Source: Brevundimonas sp. PAMC22021
GTDB lineage: Bacteria; Pseudomonadota; Alphaproteobacteria; Caulobacterales; Caulobacteraceae
Reading direction: 5' to 3'
Assembly (NCBI RefSeq): GCF_019443405.1
Contig: NZ_CP080376.1
Location: 2,356,001 to 2,420,000 of the forward strand
Length of the DNA: 64,000 nucleotides
Position 1 is the stretch's first letter. Each line of letters opens with the position of its first letter. A model generated the notes under the pieces. It ran no database searches. It was given only the letters and a program-made list of their open reading frames with translations, and was not told where the DNA came from. The translations under genes were made by a program, and so were the position numbers. Of this stretch, positions 1-9,005 are shown one piece after another.

Positions 1-573
1 TGCTTTCGCACCCGCAAGGAGATCCTCGACGCCATCGGCGACGCCCCGCACGGAGCGGCCGAAGCTGTTCGCCCCGGACCGCACTCGGCTGACGAAGAAG
101 CGCGCCTGCTGGAGGAAGGCCGCCCCTTCGCCTGGCGGCTGTCCCTCGACCGCGCCCGCGAAGCCATCGGCGAAGACGCCTGGCGTTCCCTCGCCTTCAC
201 CGAGGACGGCGCCGGCCCGAACGGCGAGACCGGTCGCATCTCGGTCCGGCCGGAAACCGCCGGCGATGTCGTCCTGGGCCGCAAGGACACCGGCGTCGCC
301 TACCACCTCGCCGTGACCCACGACGACGCCGTGCAAGGCGTCACTCACGTCATCCGCGGCCAGGATCTGTTCGAAGCCTCCCACATCCAGCGCCTGATCC
401 AGACCCTGATGGACTGGCCAGAACCCCGCTACCGCCACCACCCCCTGCTGACCGACGCCTCCGGCCGCCGCTACGCCAAGCGCGACCGATCGATGACCCT
501 GGCGGAGCTGCGCAACAGCGGCGTCAGCGCCGCAGATCTGCGCGCAGAACTCGGCTTCAGCTCCGGCGGCTGA
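1..573 (+). CDS. gluQ: Glutamyl-Q tRNA(Asp) synthetase, 3' part
   Basis: The last 190 codons of a class I glutamyl-tRNA-synthetase-like enzyme, read in frame from base 1; the amino end lies before the window. GluQ attaches glutamate to the queuosine base of tRNA-Asp in the cytoplasm. The segments VTHVIRGQDLFEASHIQRL, HHPLLTDASGRR and YAKRD are visible; YAKRD stands where true GluRS enzymes have the KMSKS-type loop. The protein stops soon after the catalytic core and has no anticodon-binding domain, which separates GluQ from GltX. Its last 17 bases overlap the end of the convergent gene on the minus strand. Confidence 0.9.
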   Translation, partial: CFRTRKEILDAIGDAPHGAAEAVRPGPHSADEEARLLEEGRPFAWRLSLDRAREAIGEDAWRSLAFTEDGAGPNGETGRISVRPETAGDVVLGRKDTGVAYHLAVTHDDAVQGVTHVIRGQDLFEASHIQRLIQTLMDWPEPRYRHHPLLTDASGRRYAKRDRSMTLAELRNSGVSAADLRAELGFSSGG

Positions 574-1363
574 ACAGGCGCGAGGCGCCGTAACCGGTCA
601 GGGCGGCGAGCAGGACGCACAGCACGCCATAGGTCCAGGGCTGGCGGTGGGCGAAGTCGTAGATGTCGCGCTCGAGCCCGACCTTCTCGACCGTCAGGGT
701 CAGGTTAGAGACCGACGCCGGTTCGCCGTCCTGGAACAGCCACACCTCGGCGTGGTAACGCCCGACGGGGGCCACGGCCGGTAGTTCGACCTCGGCGCGG
801 AACAGGCCGCGATCCACGAAGCTGACGCCCTGCGGATCGGTGTTGTAGAGGGCGGCCGCCTCTCGCAGGCGGATCACGGCGCGGCGCCAGTCGAGGTAAT
901 CCTCGCCCAGGCGGCTGACCACCACGTCGCGCACGCCGTAGCGGGTGACGGTGCGGCTTTCCTCCGGCGCCTGGATGCGCAGGTGATCGACGCCGACCCC
1001 CAGGCGACGCAGCTGGCCGAAGTCGGCGATGTCGGACAACGGTCGGGTCGAGGCCGTCATGTAGAAGCCGGGGGCGCCCTCGAACAGCACGGGCCGGCTG
1101 TTCAGCCAGACGCCGAGGGTCCGCACCTTTCGCACCAGGCGCACCGGCGCATCGGGGCCGCGCACCACCACAACCACGTCGGTCGGCTGGTCGCTGGGGT
1201 TGAACACCGCGCCGTACAGCACGATGGAGGCGCCGCGAAAGCTGGAGTCCACATGCACCCTCGCCTCGGTCAGGGCGGCGGCCACGCGCAGGTCATCGGT
1301 GGTGGCGACCGAACGCTCGGGCGGCGGCGCCTCGACGGCGGGCGGCGGCAGGGCCTGCATCAT
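557..1363 (-). CDS. TIGR02186 family membrane-anchored protein
   Basis: A 268-residue protein of the uncharacterised TIGR02186 family, which is usually found beside TauE/SafE exporters, as here. Residues 30-235 look like an extracytoplasmic beta-rich domain with a VVVVVRGP strand and the family segment FYMTASTRPL. One membrane helix (about 243-262, YGVLCVLLAALTGYGA) and a short basic tail follow. Its ATG overlaps the stop codon of the upstream exporter gene (TGATG), so the two are probably translationally coupled. Oddity: the amino end (MMQALPPPAVEAPPP) has no hydrophobic signal peptide, although family members usually have one. The biochemical role is unknown; a part in sulfur-compound export with its neighbour is an inference. 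Confidence 0.8.
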   Translation of the reverse strand: MMQALPPPAVEAPPPERSVATTDDLRVAAALTEARVHVDSSFRGASIVLYGAVFNPSDQPTDVVVVVRGPDAPVRLVRKVRTLGVWLNSRPVLFEGAPGFYMTASTRPLSDIADFGQLRRLGVGVDHLRIQAPEESRTVTRYGVRDVVVSRLGEDYLDWRRAVIRLREAAALYNTDPQGVSFVDRGLFRAEVELPAVAPVGRYHAEVWLFQDGEPASVSNLTLTVEKVGLERDIYDFAHRQPWTYGVLCVLLAALTGYGASRLFSRRS

Positions 1364-2286
1364 CAGTCCGACACCCCCGGCGCGAACAGGAAGACATCGG
1401 AGGGCTCAACGAACAGGCCCAGGCCCATCTGCAATCCGACCAGCAGCACGATCAGGCCCAGCAGGGCCCGCAACTCTTCGCCCCGGAACCGCCCGGAAAA
1501 GCGCGCGCCCGCCTGCGCGCCCACCACCCCGCCCAACAGCAGGATGGTGGCGAGCACAATGTCCACCGTCTGGTTGCGTCCGGCCTGAAGCACGGTGGTG
1601 ACGGCGGTGGTGATGATGATCTGGAACAGGCTGGTGCCGACCACCACGCCCGCCCGCATCCGCAGCACATAGAGCATGGCCGGCACCAGGACAAAGCCGC
1701 CGCCCACCCCCATGATGGCCGACAGCACGCCTGCGAACACGCCCAGGCCGAACGGCGGAATGGCGCTGATGTAAAGGCCCGAGCGTGGGAACTTCATCCG
1801 CAACGGCAGGCCGTATAGCCACAGAGGGCGGCGCCGCTCCTTGCGCGGTGCGGTGATCCCCCGTCGCCGGCGGATGATCTCCGTCAGGCTTTCGCGCAGC
1901 ATCAGCGTGCCGATCACGCCCAGGAACAGCAGGTATGAGATCGCCACCACCAGATCGGCCTGGCCCAGCAGGCGCAGGTAGCGGAACAACTCGACCCCCA
2001 GCAGGGCGCCCGTCGCACCGCCCGCGGCCATGACTCCGCCGATGCGGTAGTCGACCGCGCCCTGGCCCGAGTAGCGGATCACGCCGGACGTCGAGGAGGC
2101 GACCACGTGGCTGGCCTGGCTGGCCACCGCCACCGTGGGCGGAATGCCGAAGAACACCAGGATCGGCGCCATCAGGAAGCCGCCGCCGATGCCGAACAGT
2201 CCAGACACGAAGCCGACCACCGCCCCCAGGATCACCAGGAGCGGCCAGTTCACCGAAACCTCGGCGATCGGCAGGTAGATATCCAA
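1363..2286 (-). CDS. TauE/SafE family sulfite/organosulfur exporter
   Basis: A 307-residue inner-membrane permease of the TauE/SafE family, thought to export sulfite, sulfoacetate or related anions. It shows the two-repeat layout of the family: a first half with GFVSGLFGIGGGFLMAPIL (about 22-40) and a second half with GVFAGVLSAIMGVGGGFVL, separated by a basic cytoplasmic loop rich in Arg (about 140-155). I count about eight hydrophobic segments. The start I chose is a TTG at 2286, because the protein then begins MDIYLPIAE like relatives, with GAAGG about 9 bases upstream; no better ATG exists. It is the first gene of a two-gene unit with the TIGR02186 gene. Confidence 0.85.
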   Translation of the reverse strand: MDIYLPIAEVSVNWPLLVILGAVVGFVSGLFGIGGGFLMAPILVFFGIPPTVAVASQASHVVASSTSGVIRYSGQGAVDYRIGGVMAAGGATGALLGVELFRYLRLLGQADLVVAISYLLFLGVIGTLMLRESLTEIIRRRRGITAPRKERRRPLWLYGLPLRMKFPRSGLYISAIPPFGLGVFAGVLSAIMGVGGGFVLVPAMLYVLRMRAGVVVGTSLFQIIITTAVTTVLQAGRNQTVDIVLATILLLGGVVGAQAGARFSGRFRGEELRALLGLIVLLVGLQMGLGLFVEPSDVFLFAPGVSD

Positions 2287-2387
2287 AGCGCGCGCCTTCG
2301 GCTGGAGCGGAAGCGAACAACGCCGAACGGCGAACGGACGTCCTGTCTAGCCGCCCGCCCGCTGCGCCGCCACCCGTGCGCGCACGA

Positions 2388-5267
2388 TCAGCCGGCGGCG
2401 TCCGAGGCCTGGAAGGCGTCGGCGGCGCGACGGGCGATCTGGCGTGCGGCAGGGCTGGCGCCGGCGTTCAGCCGCTCATAGGCCGCGCGCGCCTCGGCGT
2501 CGCCGGAGCGGGCGGCGATCGCGTACCACTTCAGGGCCTGGGTGGTGTTCGGAGCAACGCCTTGCGCGCCGTTCTCGTACAGGCGGGCGACGTTGTACTG
2601 GCTGTCGGTCAGCCCAAGCTCGGCGCCGCGCGTCAGCCACTTCAGGGCCTCCGAGCGGTTCTGACCGCCGCCGACGCCGTCGTACAGATACATGGCGTAG
2701 GCGTGCATGCCCTTGGGATCGCCGCCCTCGGCCGCGCGGCGCGCCCAGCGCCGGCTCTCGGCCAGGTCGATGTCCACGCCGCGCTCTCCGGCCTGGTAGA
2801 GGCCCGCCAGATGCAGCTGCGCCGAGGGGTTGCCGAGGTTGGCGGCGGCGCGCAGGGTTTCCACACCGGCCGGATCGTTGGCGTCCAACTGCTCGACCGC
2901 GCGAGCATAGGTCTCCGCGCCGCGCGTGCCCTCGCCCGGGAAGCCGGCGTCCGTCGGCGTCAGTGCCACGGCTGCCAGCGGAACGGCCGAGGCGTCCGAA
3001 GCGGAAGCGACCCCGTCGCCGGGGCGCGACAGTCCAAAGCTGAGGCCGTTGTCCTCGGCCAGGCCGTTCAGGCCGAACAGGCCTCCGGTGACCGCTACCG
3101 CGGTGACCGAAGCGAGCAAGGCCTTCTTGGCCGTCGATCCATCCTGCGCCGCCTGCTTGTCCAGCCGCTCCTGCAGCTTGGACTTGCCGCCGCGCCTCAA
3201 GTTCAGGCCGAAGCCCAGGCGCGATGGCGCCTCCGCCACCGCGGGCGTCATGGCGGCCCGCGCGGCGTCGATGGTGCTGCGGGTCGAGGCGGCGCGGCCT
3301 TCGGCTGCGGCGGCGCTCATGCTGGCGCGCAGACGGCGCGGATCGACGAAGTCGGTATCCGCAGAGAAGTCGTCCTCCGCGTCTTCGATCGGCTGGACGG
3401 CGGGTCTGGCCTCCGCCTTGGGGGGCACGGGGGCTGCGGCGTCGGCCGTGGCGTCGAGGGCGTCCGAGACATCGGCGCCGCCGAAGGAGGAGAAGCTGGA
3501 CGCCCCGAAAGGTCCCGGCGGTGTCGGCGACTCATTCTGTGTGGCGGCGGGCGCCGGCTTCGCCTCGGCGTCGATGTCGCCCCAGTCGTCGTCGGCGTCG
3601 AAGGAGGCGTCGGGGAAGGCGGCGGCGCGCCAGTCGGCCTGGGCCGCGTCAGGTGCGAGCTCGGGCGCAACCTCCTCGGCTTCCAGCGGCATGTCGCGGA
3701 CGGAGGCATGGGCCGGCGGCGCCGAAACGGCCGCGGCTTGCGTCGGCGTACGCTGATCGATGCTCTCGCGCGCCTCGGCCAGCAGGCGGGCGGTGCGCTC
3801 CTCGCTCAACCGCATGCGTTCGGCCAGCTCGCCGGAGGCGCGGTCGTAGCGCTGCTCGATCCGGGTGGAGCTTTCGGCCAGCCGCTGGCCGATGTCGTCC
3901 AGCGCCTGCTGCGAGCGCCGCTCGGTCTGGGCGATCCGCTCCGACAGTCGTTCGGAGATGCGGGTGATCTCGCCGCCCAGACGCTCCAGCGCGACGGCAT
4001 GGCGATCGTCGGCGGCGGTCAGCCGCTGCTCGATCCGCTCGGCCTGCCGCGAGAACTGACCGTCGATATGGGCGGCCTTGCTGGCGAAGTCCGCCTCGGC
4101 CTTGGCCAGACGGCGGGCGATGTCGGCTTCGATCCGCGATGAAAGCTGAGCGGCCTTGTGCGCCACCTCGCCATCGACCTTTTCAGCCAGCGCGCGGGCC
4201 ATGGCCTCCATCTGCGTGGCGGGCGACGCGCCTTCGGCCCGGGTCAGACGCTCGCCCAGGTTCTGGGCGATGCGCACCACCTCGCGGCCCATGGCCTCAA
4301 TGCCCTCGGCGGACTTCTCTTCCGACGCCTTGACCTGATCGCCGACGGAGGACAGCGCCCGCTCCAGACGGTCCATCCGGTCTTCGGCCTCGGCGTCATC
4401 CAGGCGACGCATCATCTCGATACGATTGCCTTCGACCTGGCGCGCCAGGGTCTCGGCCAGCTTCTCGAAGCGAACGGCCTCGCGCGCGCCTTCCGGCTCG
4501 ATGCGAGCCTCGGCCGCGTGCAGGCGCTTGTCGAGGTCGGCGAACGAGCGTTCGAGGTTCCGCAGGGCGGCGGTGGTGCGGCCCTGGGCCTGGTCCAGGC
4601 GCTGTCCGACCTGGGCCAGCGCATCCGCGCTCAGCGTCCCGGCCGGCGCGCGGGCAGCGGCCTTTTCCACCGCGTCCATGCGCGTGCGCAATTCGTTGAC
4701 GCCGCCGCGCTGGCGTTCCTCGATCTCGTAGAGGCGACCGGCCAAAGCGCCGATGGAGGTCTCGATCTTTCCGAAACTTTCCAGCGTCCGGGGGCCGTGG
4801 TCCTGCTCGAACTTGCGAAGGCGCTTCTGACCTTCTCGCATCTCCTCGACCAGCTCATCGGACCGCTCGGCCTGGGTCTTGGCGGCCGTGTCCTGGGCCT
4901 CCAGTCGACGCACCAGACCGGCCACCGCCTGATCCACGCCCTGAATCGCAACGGTGGATCTGCGCTCCGCCGCCTCCAGACGCGAGGCGATGACGTCGAC
5001 CGAAGCGCTCAGCCGCAGCCAGTGCTCGTCGGGGCTGTCATAGGCGTCGTCCAGCCGGCGCGAGCGACCACGTCGCTCGAACGCCTCGGCCACCTGCGGG
5101 CGCCGCGGCAGGGTGGCGTAGCCTTCGTCTTCCTCGCCGTCCTCCATGATCATGGAGTTCAGCCACTCGCCCAGGGTCATGCCCGAGCGACGCGCCAAAT
5201 CCTTGGCGATCTCGCGGGCCTTGGGGTCGATGCCCTTAACGCTCCAAGGCGCCGCCGCTGCGCTCAC
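2388..5267 (-). CDS. podJ: PodJ-like polar organizing protein (coiled coil, TM, SEL1)
   Basis: A 959-residue protein with PodJ architecture. Its amino end reads PWSVKGIDPKAREIAKDLAR, a cytoplasmic signature of the family. A long Glu/Arg/Ala-rich coiled coil follows (about 85-500), then an acidic Ala/Pro-rich stretch (500-690), one membrane helix (about 712-735, LLASVTAVAVTGGLFGLNG) and periplasmic SEL1 repeats (about 790-950). In Caulobacter PodJ marks the new pole and recruits PleC and pilus factors. I chose the GTG start at 5267 because GGGAGG lies 7 bases upstream and the protein then begins like PodJ. It ends right after the SEL1 repeats, so the C-terminal peptidoglycan-binding domain of Caulobacter PodJ seems absent. 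The upstream region carries CtrA-like and DnaA-like sites. Another SEL1 coiled-coil protein is possible but less likely. Confidence 0.72.
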   Translation of the reverse strand: MSAAAAPWSVKGIDPKAREIAKDLARRSGMTLGEWLNSMIMEDGEEDEGYATLPRRPQVAEAFERRGRSRRLDDAYDSPDEHWLRLSASVDVIASRLEAAERRSTVAIQGVDQAVAGLVRRLEAQDTAAKTQAERSDELVEEMREGQKRLRKFEQDHGPRTLESFGKIETSIGALAGRLYEIEERQRGGVNELRTRMDAVEKAAARAPAGTLSADALAQVGQRLDQAQGRTTAALRNLERSFADLDKRLHAAEARIEPEGAREAVRFEKLAETLARQVEGNRIEMMRRLDDAEAEDRMDRLERALSSVGDQVKASEEKSAEGIEAMGREVVRIAQNLGERLTRAEGASPATQMEAMARALAEKVDGEVAHKAAQLSSRIEADIARRLAKAEADFASKAAHIDGQFSRQAERIEQRLTAADDRHAVALERLGGEITRISERLSERIAQTERRSQQALDDIGQRLAESSTRIEQRYDRASGELAERMRLSEERTARLLAEARESIDQRTPTQAAAVSAPPAHASVRDMPLEAEEVAPELAPDAAQADWRAAAFPDASFDADDDWGDIDAEAKPAPAATQNESPTPPGPFGASSFSSFGGADVSDALDATADAAAPVPPKAEARPAVQPIEDAEDDFSADTDFVDPRRLRASMSAAAAEGRAASTRSTIDAARAAMTPAVAEAPSRLGFGLNLRRGGKSKLQERLDKQAAQDGSTAKKALLASVTAVAVTGGLFGLNGLAEDNGLSFGLSRPGDGVASASDASAVPLAAVALTPTDAGFPGEGTRGAETYARAVEQLDANDPAGVETLRAAANLGNPSAQLHLAGLYQAGERGVDIDLAESRRWARRAAEGGDPKGMHAYAMYLYDGVGGGQNRSEALKWLTRGAELGLTDSQYNVARLYENGAQGVAPNTTQALKWYAIAARSGDAEARAAYERLNAGASPAARQIARRAADAFQASDAAG

Positions 5268-5268
5268 T

Positions 5269-5373
5269 GATTCGCCTCCCGACCCATTCAACGAACGCTA
5301 ACCGCCCAGATGCTGGGTGTAAACGCGGCGTTAACCTCAACATCTGGAGCCGGCGCCACGCGCCTGTGGACAG
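5269..5373 (-). promoter_or_regulatory. podJ control region: CtrA-like box, DnaA-like box, GANTC
   Basis: On the minus strand, TTAACGCCGCGTTTAC (5334-5319) is TTAA-N7-TTTA, one base off the CtrA consensus TTAA-N7-TTAA. It lies about 52 bases before the podJ start codon. CTGTGGACAG (5364-5373, plus strand) resembles a weak DnaA box (7 of 9 in the reverse orientation). GATTC at 5269-5273 is a CcrM methylation site between the ribosome binding site and the start codon. TCAACATCTGG (5337-5347) and the 10-mer CTGTGGACAG both recur in front of gcrA. Site calls are by eye. Confidence 0.55.
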
Positions 5374-5487
5374 CCGCTCCTGAACGCATGGTTGTGCCGC
5401 CAGCATGGTTAATGCCGAATGAAGATTAACCCGCCGGAAAGATTCGCGCTCTTGCCGGAAGTGGCGTCATCGGCCACCCCTGCGGCG

Positions 5488-5697
5488 ATGACCCTGACGA
5501 TGACGCTGATCCTGCTGGCCGCATCCCTCGCCCTGACGCTGCTGGCGGGTTGGCGCGGCGCAAGGCCGCCTGATCCGCGGAAGGGTCCGCGCATGATCCC
5601 GTGGCGGTTCCTGATGCTGGCCGGCGCGGCGCTGGCGCTGCTGCTGCTGATCCACCTGACGACGCTGTTCGGCGCCGAGCGCGCACCCTGGGTCTAG
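5488..5697 (+). CDS. Small membrane protein, unknown function
   Basis: A small protein of 69 residues from the ATG at 5488; an in-frame ATG at 5419 would give 92. Two membrane helices (MTLILLAASLALTLLAGW and FLMLAGAALALLLLIHL) are joined by a short Arg/Pro-rich loop. Neither start has a clear ribosome binding site. I prefer 5488 because the protein then begins directly with the first helix. It sits between divergent podJ and the PNPOx-fold gene. Similar two-helix proteins are common in Caulobacterales, but I know of no function. Confidence 0.55.
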   Translation: MTLTMTLILLAASLALTLLAGWRGARPPDPRKGPRMIPWRFLMLAGAALALLLLIHLTTLFGAERAPWV

Positions 5698-5780
5698 CCC
5701 GCGTCCGAGGCGAGGAACCCGACGCCCGGGCAAAGGGTTTGCCTCTGCACTTCCCCACAGATGACGCAGGAGACGCGAAC

Positions 5781-6284
5781 ATGGCCGGCAAGGACCTGAC
5801 CCCTCAAGAGGCCGAGACCGAATTCTGGAAAAGCCTCAAGGAATCCAACACCGGCATGCTGCGCGTCGACCGGCCGGGCGAGCACGCTCAGCCGATGACG
5901 GGCTATGGCGAGCCCGAGACCGGCACGATCTGGTTCTTTACCCGCGACGACACCGACTTCGCCCAGGAAGTCGCGTCCGGCGGCCAGGCGGGCATGTTCA
6001 CCTACCAGGCCAAGGACGAGGAGGTTTACGCCTGCGTCCAGGGCCGACTGTCGGTCGATCAGGACCGCTCGCGCATCGACAAATACTGGAACCCGGTCGT
6101 CGCCGCCTGGTATCCCGACGGCAAGGACGATCCGCACCTGACGCTGGTCCGCTTCGACGGCGAGGACGGTCGGGTCTGGGTCAGCAAGGAAGGCGGCCTC
6201 GGCTTCGGCTTCAAGGTGCTGAAGGCCAACTTGACCAAGACTGAGCCGGACGTCGGCGGCGTGTCGGACGTGAACCTGAGCTAG
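5781..6284 (+). CDS. Pyridoxamine 5'-phosphate oxidase-fold protein (general stress protein 26-like)
   Basis: A 167-residue split-barrel flavin-binding protein of the family that includes Bacillus general stress protein 26. It has [20 protein letters not shown] at the front, a [17 protein letters not shown] strand pair and the segment [20 protein letters not shown], which is diagnostic of the group. The start at 5781 has AGGAG about 9 bases upstream. The fold binds FMN or related cofactors, but the substrate in this subgroup is unknown. It converges on argF across a strong bidirectional hairpin. Confidence 0.85.
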   Translation: MAGKDLTPQEAETEFWKSLKESNTGMLRVDRPGEHAQPMTGYGEPETGTIWFFTRDDTDFAQEVASGGQAGMFTYQAKDEEVYACVQGRLSVDQDRSRIDKYWNPVVAAWYPDGKDDPHLTLVRFDGEDGRVWVSKEGGLGFGFKVLKANLTKTEPDVGGVSDVNLS

Positions 6285-6304
6285 GTCGAGCGCCGGCCAT
6301 CAGG

Positions 6305-6333
6305 AAGGGGCGGTCGCGATGCGGCCGCCCCTT
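6305..6333. terminator. Bidirectional hairpin between convergent genes
   Basis: A 9-bp perfect stem (AAGGGGCGG with CCGCCCCTT, loop of 11) lies between the stop codons of the PNPOx-fold gene and argF, with a short TTT downstream on the plus strand. The position fits termination of both convergent transcripts. Confidence 0.7.
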
Positions 6334-6339
6334 GCCGTT

Positions 6340-7254
6340 TCAGCCGCCGAAGCACCAGGCCAGCACGGCCTTCTGGGCGTGAATGCGGTTTTCCGCCTCG
6401 TCCCAGACGAGAGAGCGCGGGCCGTCGATCACGGCGTCCGTCACCTCTTCACCCCGGTGCGCCGGCAGGCAGTGCAGGAAGACCGCGTCCGGTGCGGCGA
6501 GGTCCAGCAGCGCCTCATCCACCTGATAGGCCTCGAAGGCGTGCAGGCGCGCCTCATAGTCCTTGTCGCCCATCGACACCCAGGTGTCGGTGACGACCAC
6601 ATCTGCGCGCTCGGCGGCCTCGCGCGGATCGGAGGTCAGGCTGACCGCCTCGCCGCCCTTGGCCAGGTCGCGCAGGTCCGGGTGGTATTCGGCCGGACAG
6701 GCGACGTTCAGGTGGAAGCCGAACTTGGCCGCCGCGTGCATGAAGCTGTGGCAGACGTTGTTGCCGTCGCCGATCCAGGCGATCGTCTGGCCGGCGACCG
6801 GCCCGCGATGCTCCTCGATCGTCAGCAGGTCGGCCAGGATCTGACACGGATGCGAGCGGTCGGTCAGGCCGTTGATGACCGGAACGGTTGCGACCCGGGC
6901 GAAACGCTCCACGTCCTCGTGGTCGTTGGCGCGGATCATCACCGCATCCACCATGCGCGACAGCACCCGCGCGGTGTCCTCCACCGGCTCGCCGCGACCC
7001 AGCTGCATGTCGGACGCGGTCGCGATGATCGATGAGCCTCCCAGCTGACGGATGGCGGCGTCGAAGCTGAAGCGGGTGCGGGTCGAGTTCTTTTCAAAGA
7101 TCATCGCCAGCACCCGGTCCCTGCCGGGCGCATCGGCGTCGGCGCGCCCTTGCGGCCAGCCCTTGCGCGCCTGTTTGCGGGCGTGGGCGTCGTCCAGGAT
7201 GGCGCGCAGATCGCTCGCCTCCAGCCGGTGGATGTCGAGGAAGTGGCGGGTCAT
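6340..7254 (-). CDS. argF: Ornithine carbamoyltransferase
   Basis: A 304-residue cytoplasmic enzyme that joins carbamoyl phosphate and ornithine to give citrulline, the sixth step of arginine synthesis. The carbamoyl-phosphate motif STRTRF lies near residue 55, SHPCQ near 134 and the ornithine-binding [10 protein letters not shown] near 268. Length is normal for the family. The start begins [12 protein letters not shown], typical of alphaproteobacterial ArgF. It lies downstream of argD on the same strand, separated by a 139-base gap that holds an inverted repeat. Confidence 0.96.
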   Translation of the reverse strand: MTRHFLDIHRLEASDLRAILDDAHARKQARKGWPQGRADADAPGRDRVLAMIFEKNSTRTRFSFDAAIRQLGGSSIIATASDMQLGRGEPVEDTARVLSRMVDAVMIRANDHEDVERFARVATVPVINGLTDRSHPCQILADLLTIEEHRGPVAGQTIAWIGDGNNVCHSFMHAAAKFGFHLNVACPAEYHPDLRDLAKGGEAVSLTSDPREAAERADVVVTDTWVSMGDKDYEARLHAFEAYQVDEALLDLAAPDAVFLHCLPAHRGEEVTDAVIDGPRSLVWDEAENRIHAQKAVLAWCFGG

Positions 7255-7261
7255 CTTCTAC

Positions 7262-7386
7262 TCCGCTCATCCCCACTAAGGCGGGGACCCAGTGCTTTGG
7301 GCGCATCAGCGCCGGAGGATGTCGGTCCGCCGATCCCGGTCCTTCAGTTGAAGGTCTGGATCCCCGCCTTCGCGGGGATGAGCGGA
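7262..7386. repeat. Inverted-repeat (REP/BIME-like) element between argD and argF
   Basis: Two 31-base arms, 7262-7292 and 7356-7386, are inverted copies of each other with 28 of 31 matching positions by my alignment. Each arm holds its own small palindrome of the form TCCCCGCCTTCGCGGGGA. The 63 bases between the arms show no coding potential. The element fills nearly the whole argD-argF gap and would form a long stem in the transcript. Confidence 0.75.
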
Positions 7387-7393
7387 AATGGGG

Positions 7394-8587
7394 TCAGGCT
7401 GTAAGCTTTTCGCGCACCACCGCACACGCGCCCTCGAAGCGCGTGATCGCCTCGCGCGCCTCTTCCAGCGTCAGGTTCAGGGGCGGCAACAGGCGCACGC
7501 AGTTGTCGCCGCCGCCGGCCACCAGCAGCTGCTGCGTCTCGCGCGCCAGCGCCATGAACTCGCGATTGTTCGGGTGCAGCTTGACCCCGATCAGCAGGCC
7601 CTTGCCCCGCACGTCCACGATCACGTCGGGATAGCGTTCCTGCAGCCCCGCCAGCTGCTGCTTCAGATAGCCGGCGATTTCGGCCACATTGTTCAGGATC
7701 TCGGGCGTGTTGATGGTCGACAGCGCCGCCTGTCCCACCGCCATGGCCAGCGGATTGCCCCCGAATGTCGAGCCGTGGACGCCCACCGTCATGCCTTGCG
7801 CCGCCTTGGCCGACGCCAGGCAGGCGCCGATGGGAAAGCCGCCGCCCAGCGCCTTGGCCACCGCCATGATGTCGGGCGCCATGCAGGCCCATTCGTGCGC
7901 CCAAAGCTTGCCGCTCCGGCCCATGCCGCACTGGACCTCGTCGAAGATCAGCAAGACGCCGTGCTCATCGGCCATCTGGCGCATCCAGCGCAGGTCTTCT
8001 TCGGGCGTGGCGCGGCATCCGCCCTCGCCCTGCACCGGCTCCAGGATCACGGCGGCGGTGGTCGGCGACTTGAAGGCGGCCTCCAGCGCGTCCTTGTCGC
8101 CCCACTTCAGCTGGTGGAACCCTTGCATAGGCGGGCCGAAGCCCTCGGTGTAGCTGGGATTGGCGGCCGCATTGATCGCGCCATAGGTGCGGCCGTGGAA
8201 CGAGCCGTCGAAGCCGTAGATGTCGATCCGCTCAGCCTGGCCGTTGGCGGAGTGGTATTTGCGCGCCGTCTTCAGCGCGCACTCCACGGCCTCGGTCCCC
8301 GAGTTGGTGAAGAAGACCACGTCGGCGAAGCTCGATTGGCACAGTTGGTCGGCCAAGGCTTCCTGCCCTGGAATGCGGAAGATGTTGGAGACATGCCACA
8401 GCTTCTCCGCCTGGTCCTTGACCGCCTGCACCAGCACCGGATGCGCGTGGCCCAAGCCGTTCGTCGAGATGCCGGCGACGCAATCCAGATATTCGGTCCC
8501 GTCCGTCGACCACAGGCGCGCGCCTCGCCCGCGCTCCACCTCCAGCGGCGCGCGATTGTAGACACCCATCAGATGGTTCGTGGACAC
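7394..8587 (-). CDS. argD: Acetylornithine aminotransferase
   Basis: A 397-residue PLP enzyme that transaminates N-acetylglutamate semialdehyde to N-acetylornithine; ArgD proteins often also serve as succinyldiaminopimelate aminotransferases. [18 protein letters not shown] and the PLP lysine in [13 protein letters not shown] are visible. I place the start at the GTG at 8587 ([14 protein letters not shown]), because GGAGG lies about 10 bases upstream and relatives begin the same way. An internal ATG at 8569 is the alternative. It is the first gene of an argD-argF unit. Confidence 0.95.
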   Translation of the reverse strand: MSTNHLMGVYNRAPLEVERGRGARLWSTDGTEYLDCVAGISTNGLGHAHPVLVQAVKDQAEKLWHVSNIFRIPGQEALADQLCQSSFADVVFFTNSGTEAVECALKTARKYHSANGQAERIDIYGFDGSFHGRTYGAINAAANPSYTEGFGPPMQGFHQLKWGDKDALEAAFKSPTTAAVILEPVQGEGGCRATPEEDLRWMRQMADEHGVLLIFDEVQCGMGRSGKLWAHEWACMAPDIMAVAKALGGGFPIGACLASAKAAQGMTVGVHGSTFGGNPLAMAVGQAALSTINTPEILNNVAEIAGYLKQQLAGLQERYPDVIVDVRGKGLLIGVKLHPNNREFMALARETQQLLVAGGGDNCVRLLPPLNLTLEEAREAITRFEGACAVVREKLTA

Positions 8588-8755
8588 GGGACCTTGACCT
8601 CCAAAAGCGAGACGGCCCCGGCGCGGGCGCGACGGAGCCGGATTGCATGAGGCCTGACTTGTCGGACCGTGCGGCGGCTTAGTCAACACCGGCCGCGGCG
8701 TGGGGAACCGGCTGGCGCCCGCCCGGTTAGATTCCGGAGAGAAATGGAGAGCCCC

Positions 8756-8965
8756 ATGTCCAAGCACCCCTCCCCCGTCGATCAGCCGGCCGACCTGCCG
8801 GACGATCTGGAAACCAATCCGGGCATCGGCCAGTCGCCGGGCCTGAACCGCCATGAAGGCCTTGACGAGATCGAGGGCGACAACACGGTCGAAGGCGACA
8901 TCGACAACAATGCGGGGCCCGGCGGCGCCGTCGATCCCGACGATCGCGGCCGCTCGCACCCCTGA
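8756..8965 (+). CDS. Small acidic protein, unknown function
   Basis: A 69-residue, highly acidic, low-complexity protein with repeated PADLPDDLETNPGIG- and EGDNTVEGDIDN-like segments and no membrane helix or signal peptide. The start at 8756 has GGAGAG 5 to 8 bases upstream; an in-frame ATG at 8744 is possible. Similar short proteins with a DLPDDL...PGIG pattern occur in sphingomonads and Caulobacterales without known function. It is divergent from argD and convergent with the ABC permease. Confidence 0.65.
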   Translation: MSKHPSPVDQPADLPDDLETNPGIGQSPGLNRHEGLDEIEGDNTVEGDIDNNAGPGGAVDPDDRGRSHP

Positions 8966-9005
8966 CCGATCAGGCGACTGGGCCCGTCCGGCGGCTGGGG
9001 ACGCC

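Noticed and set aside
5409..5429. Two TTAA half-sites near the small membrane protein gene.
   Set aside because: They are 13 bases apart, not 7, so they do not form a CtrA box.
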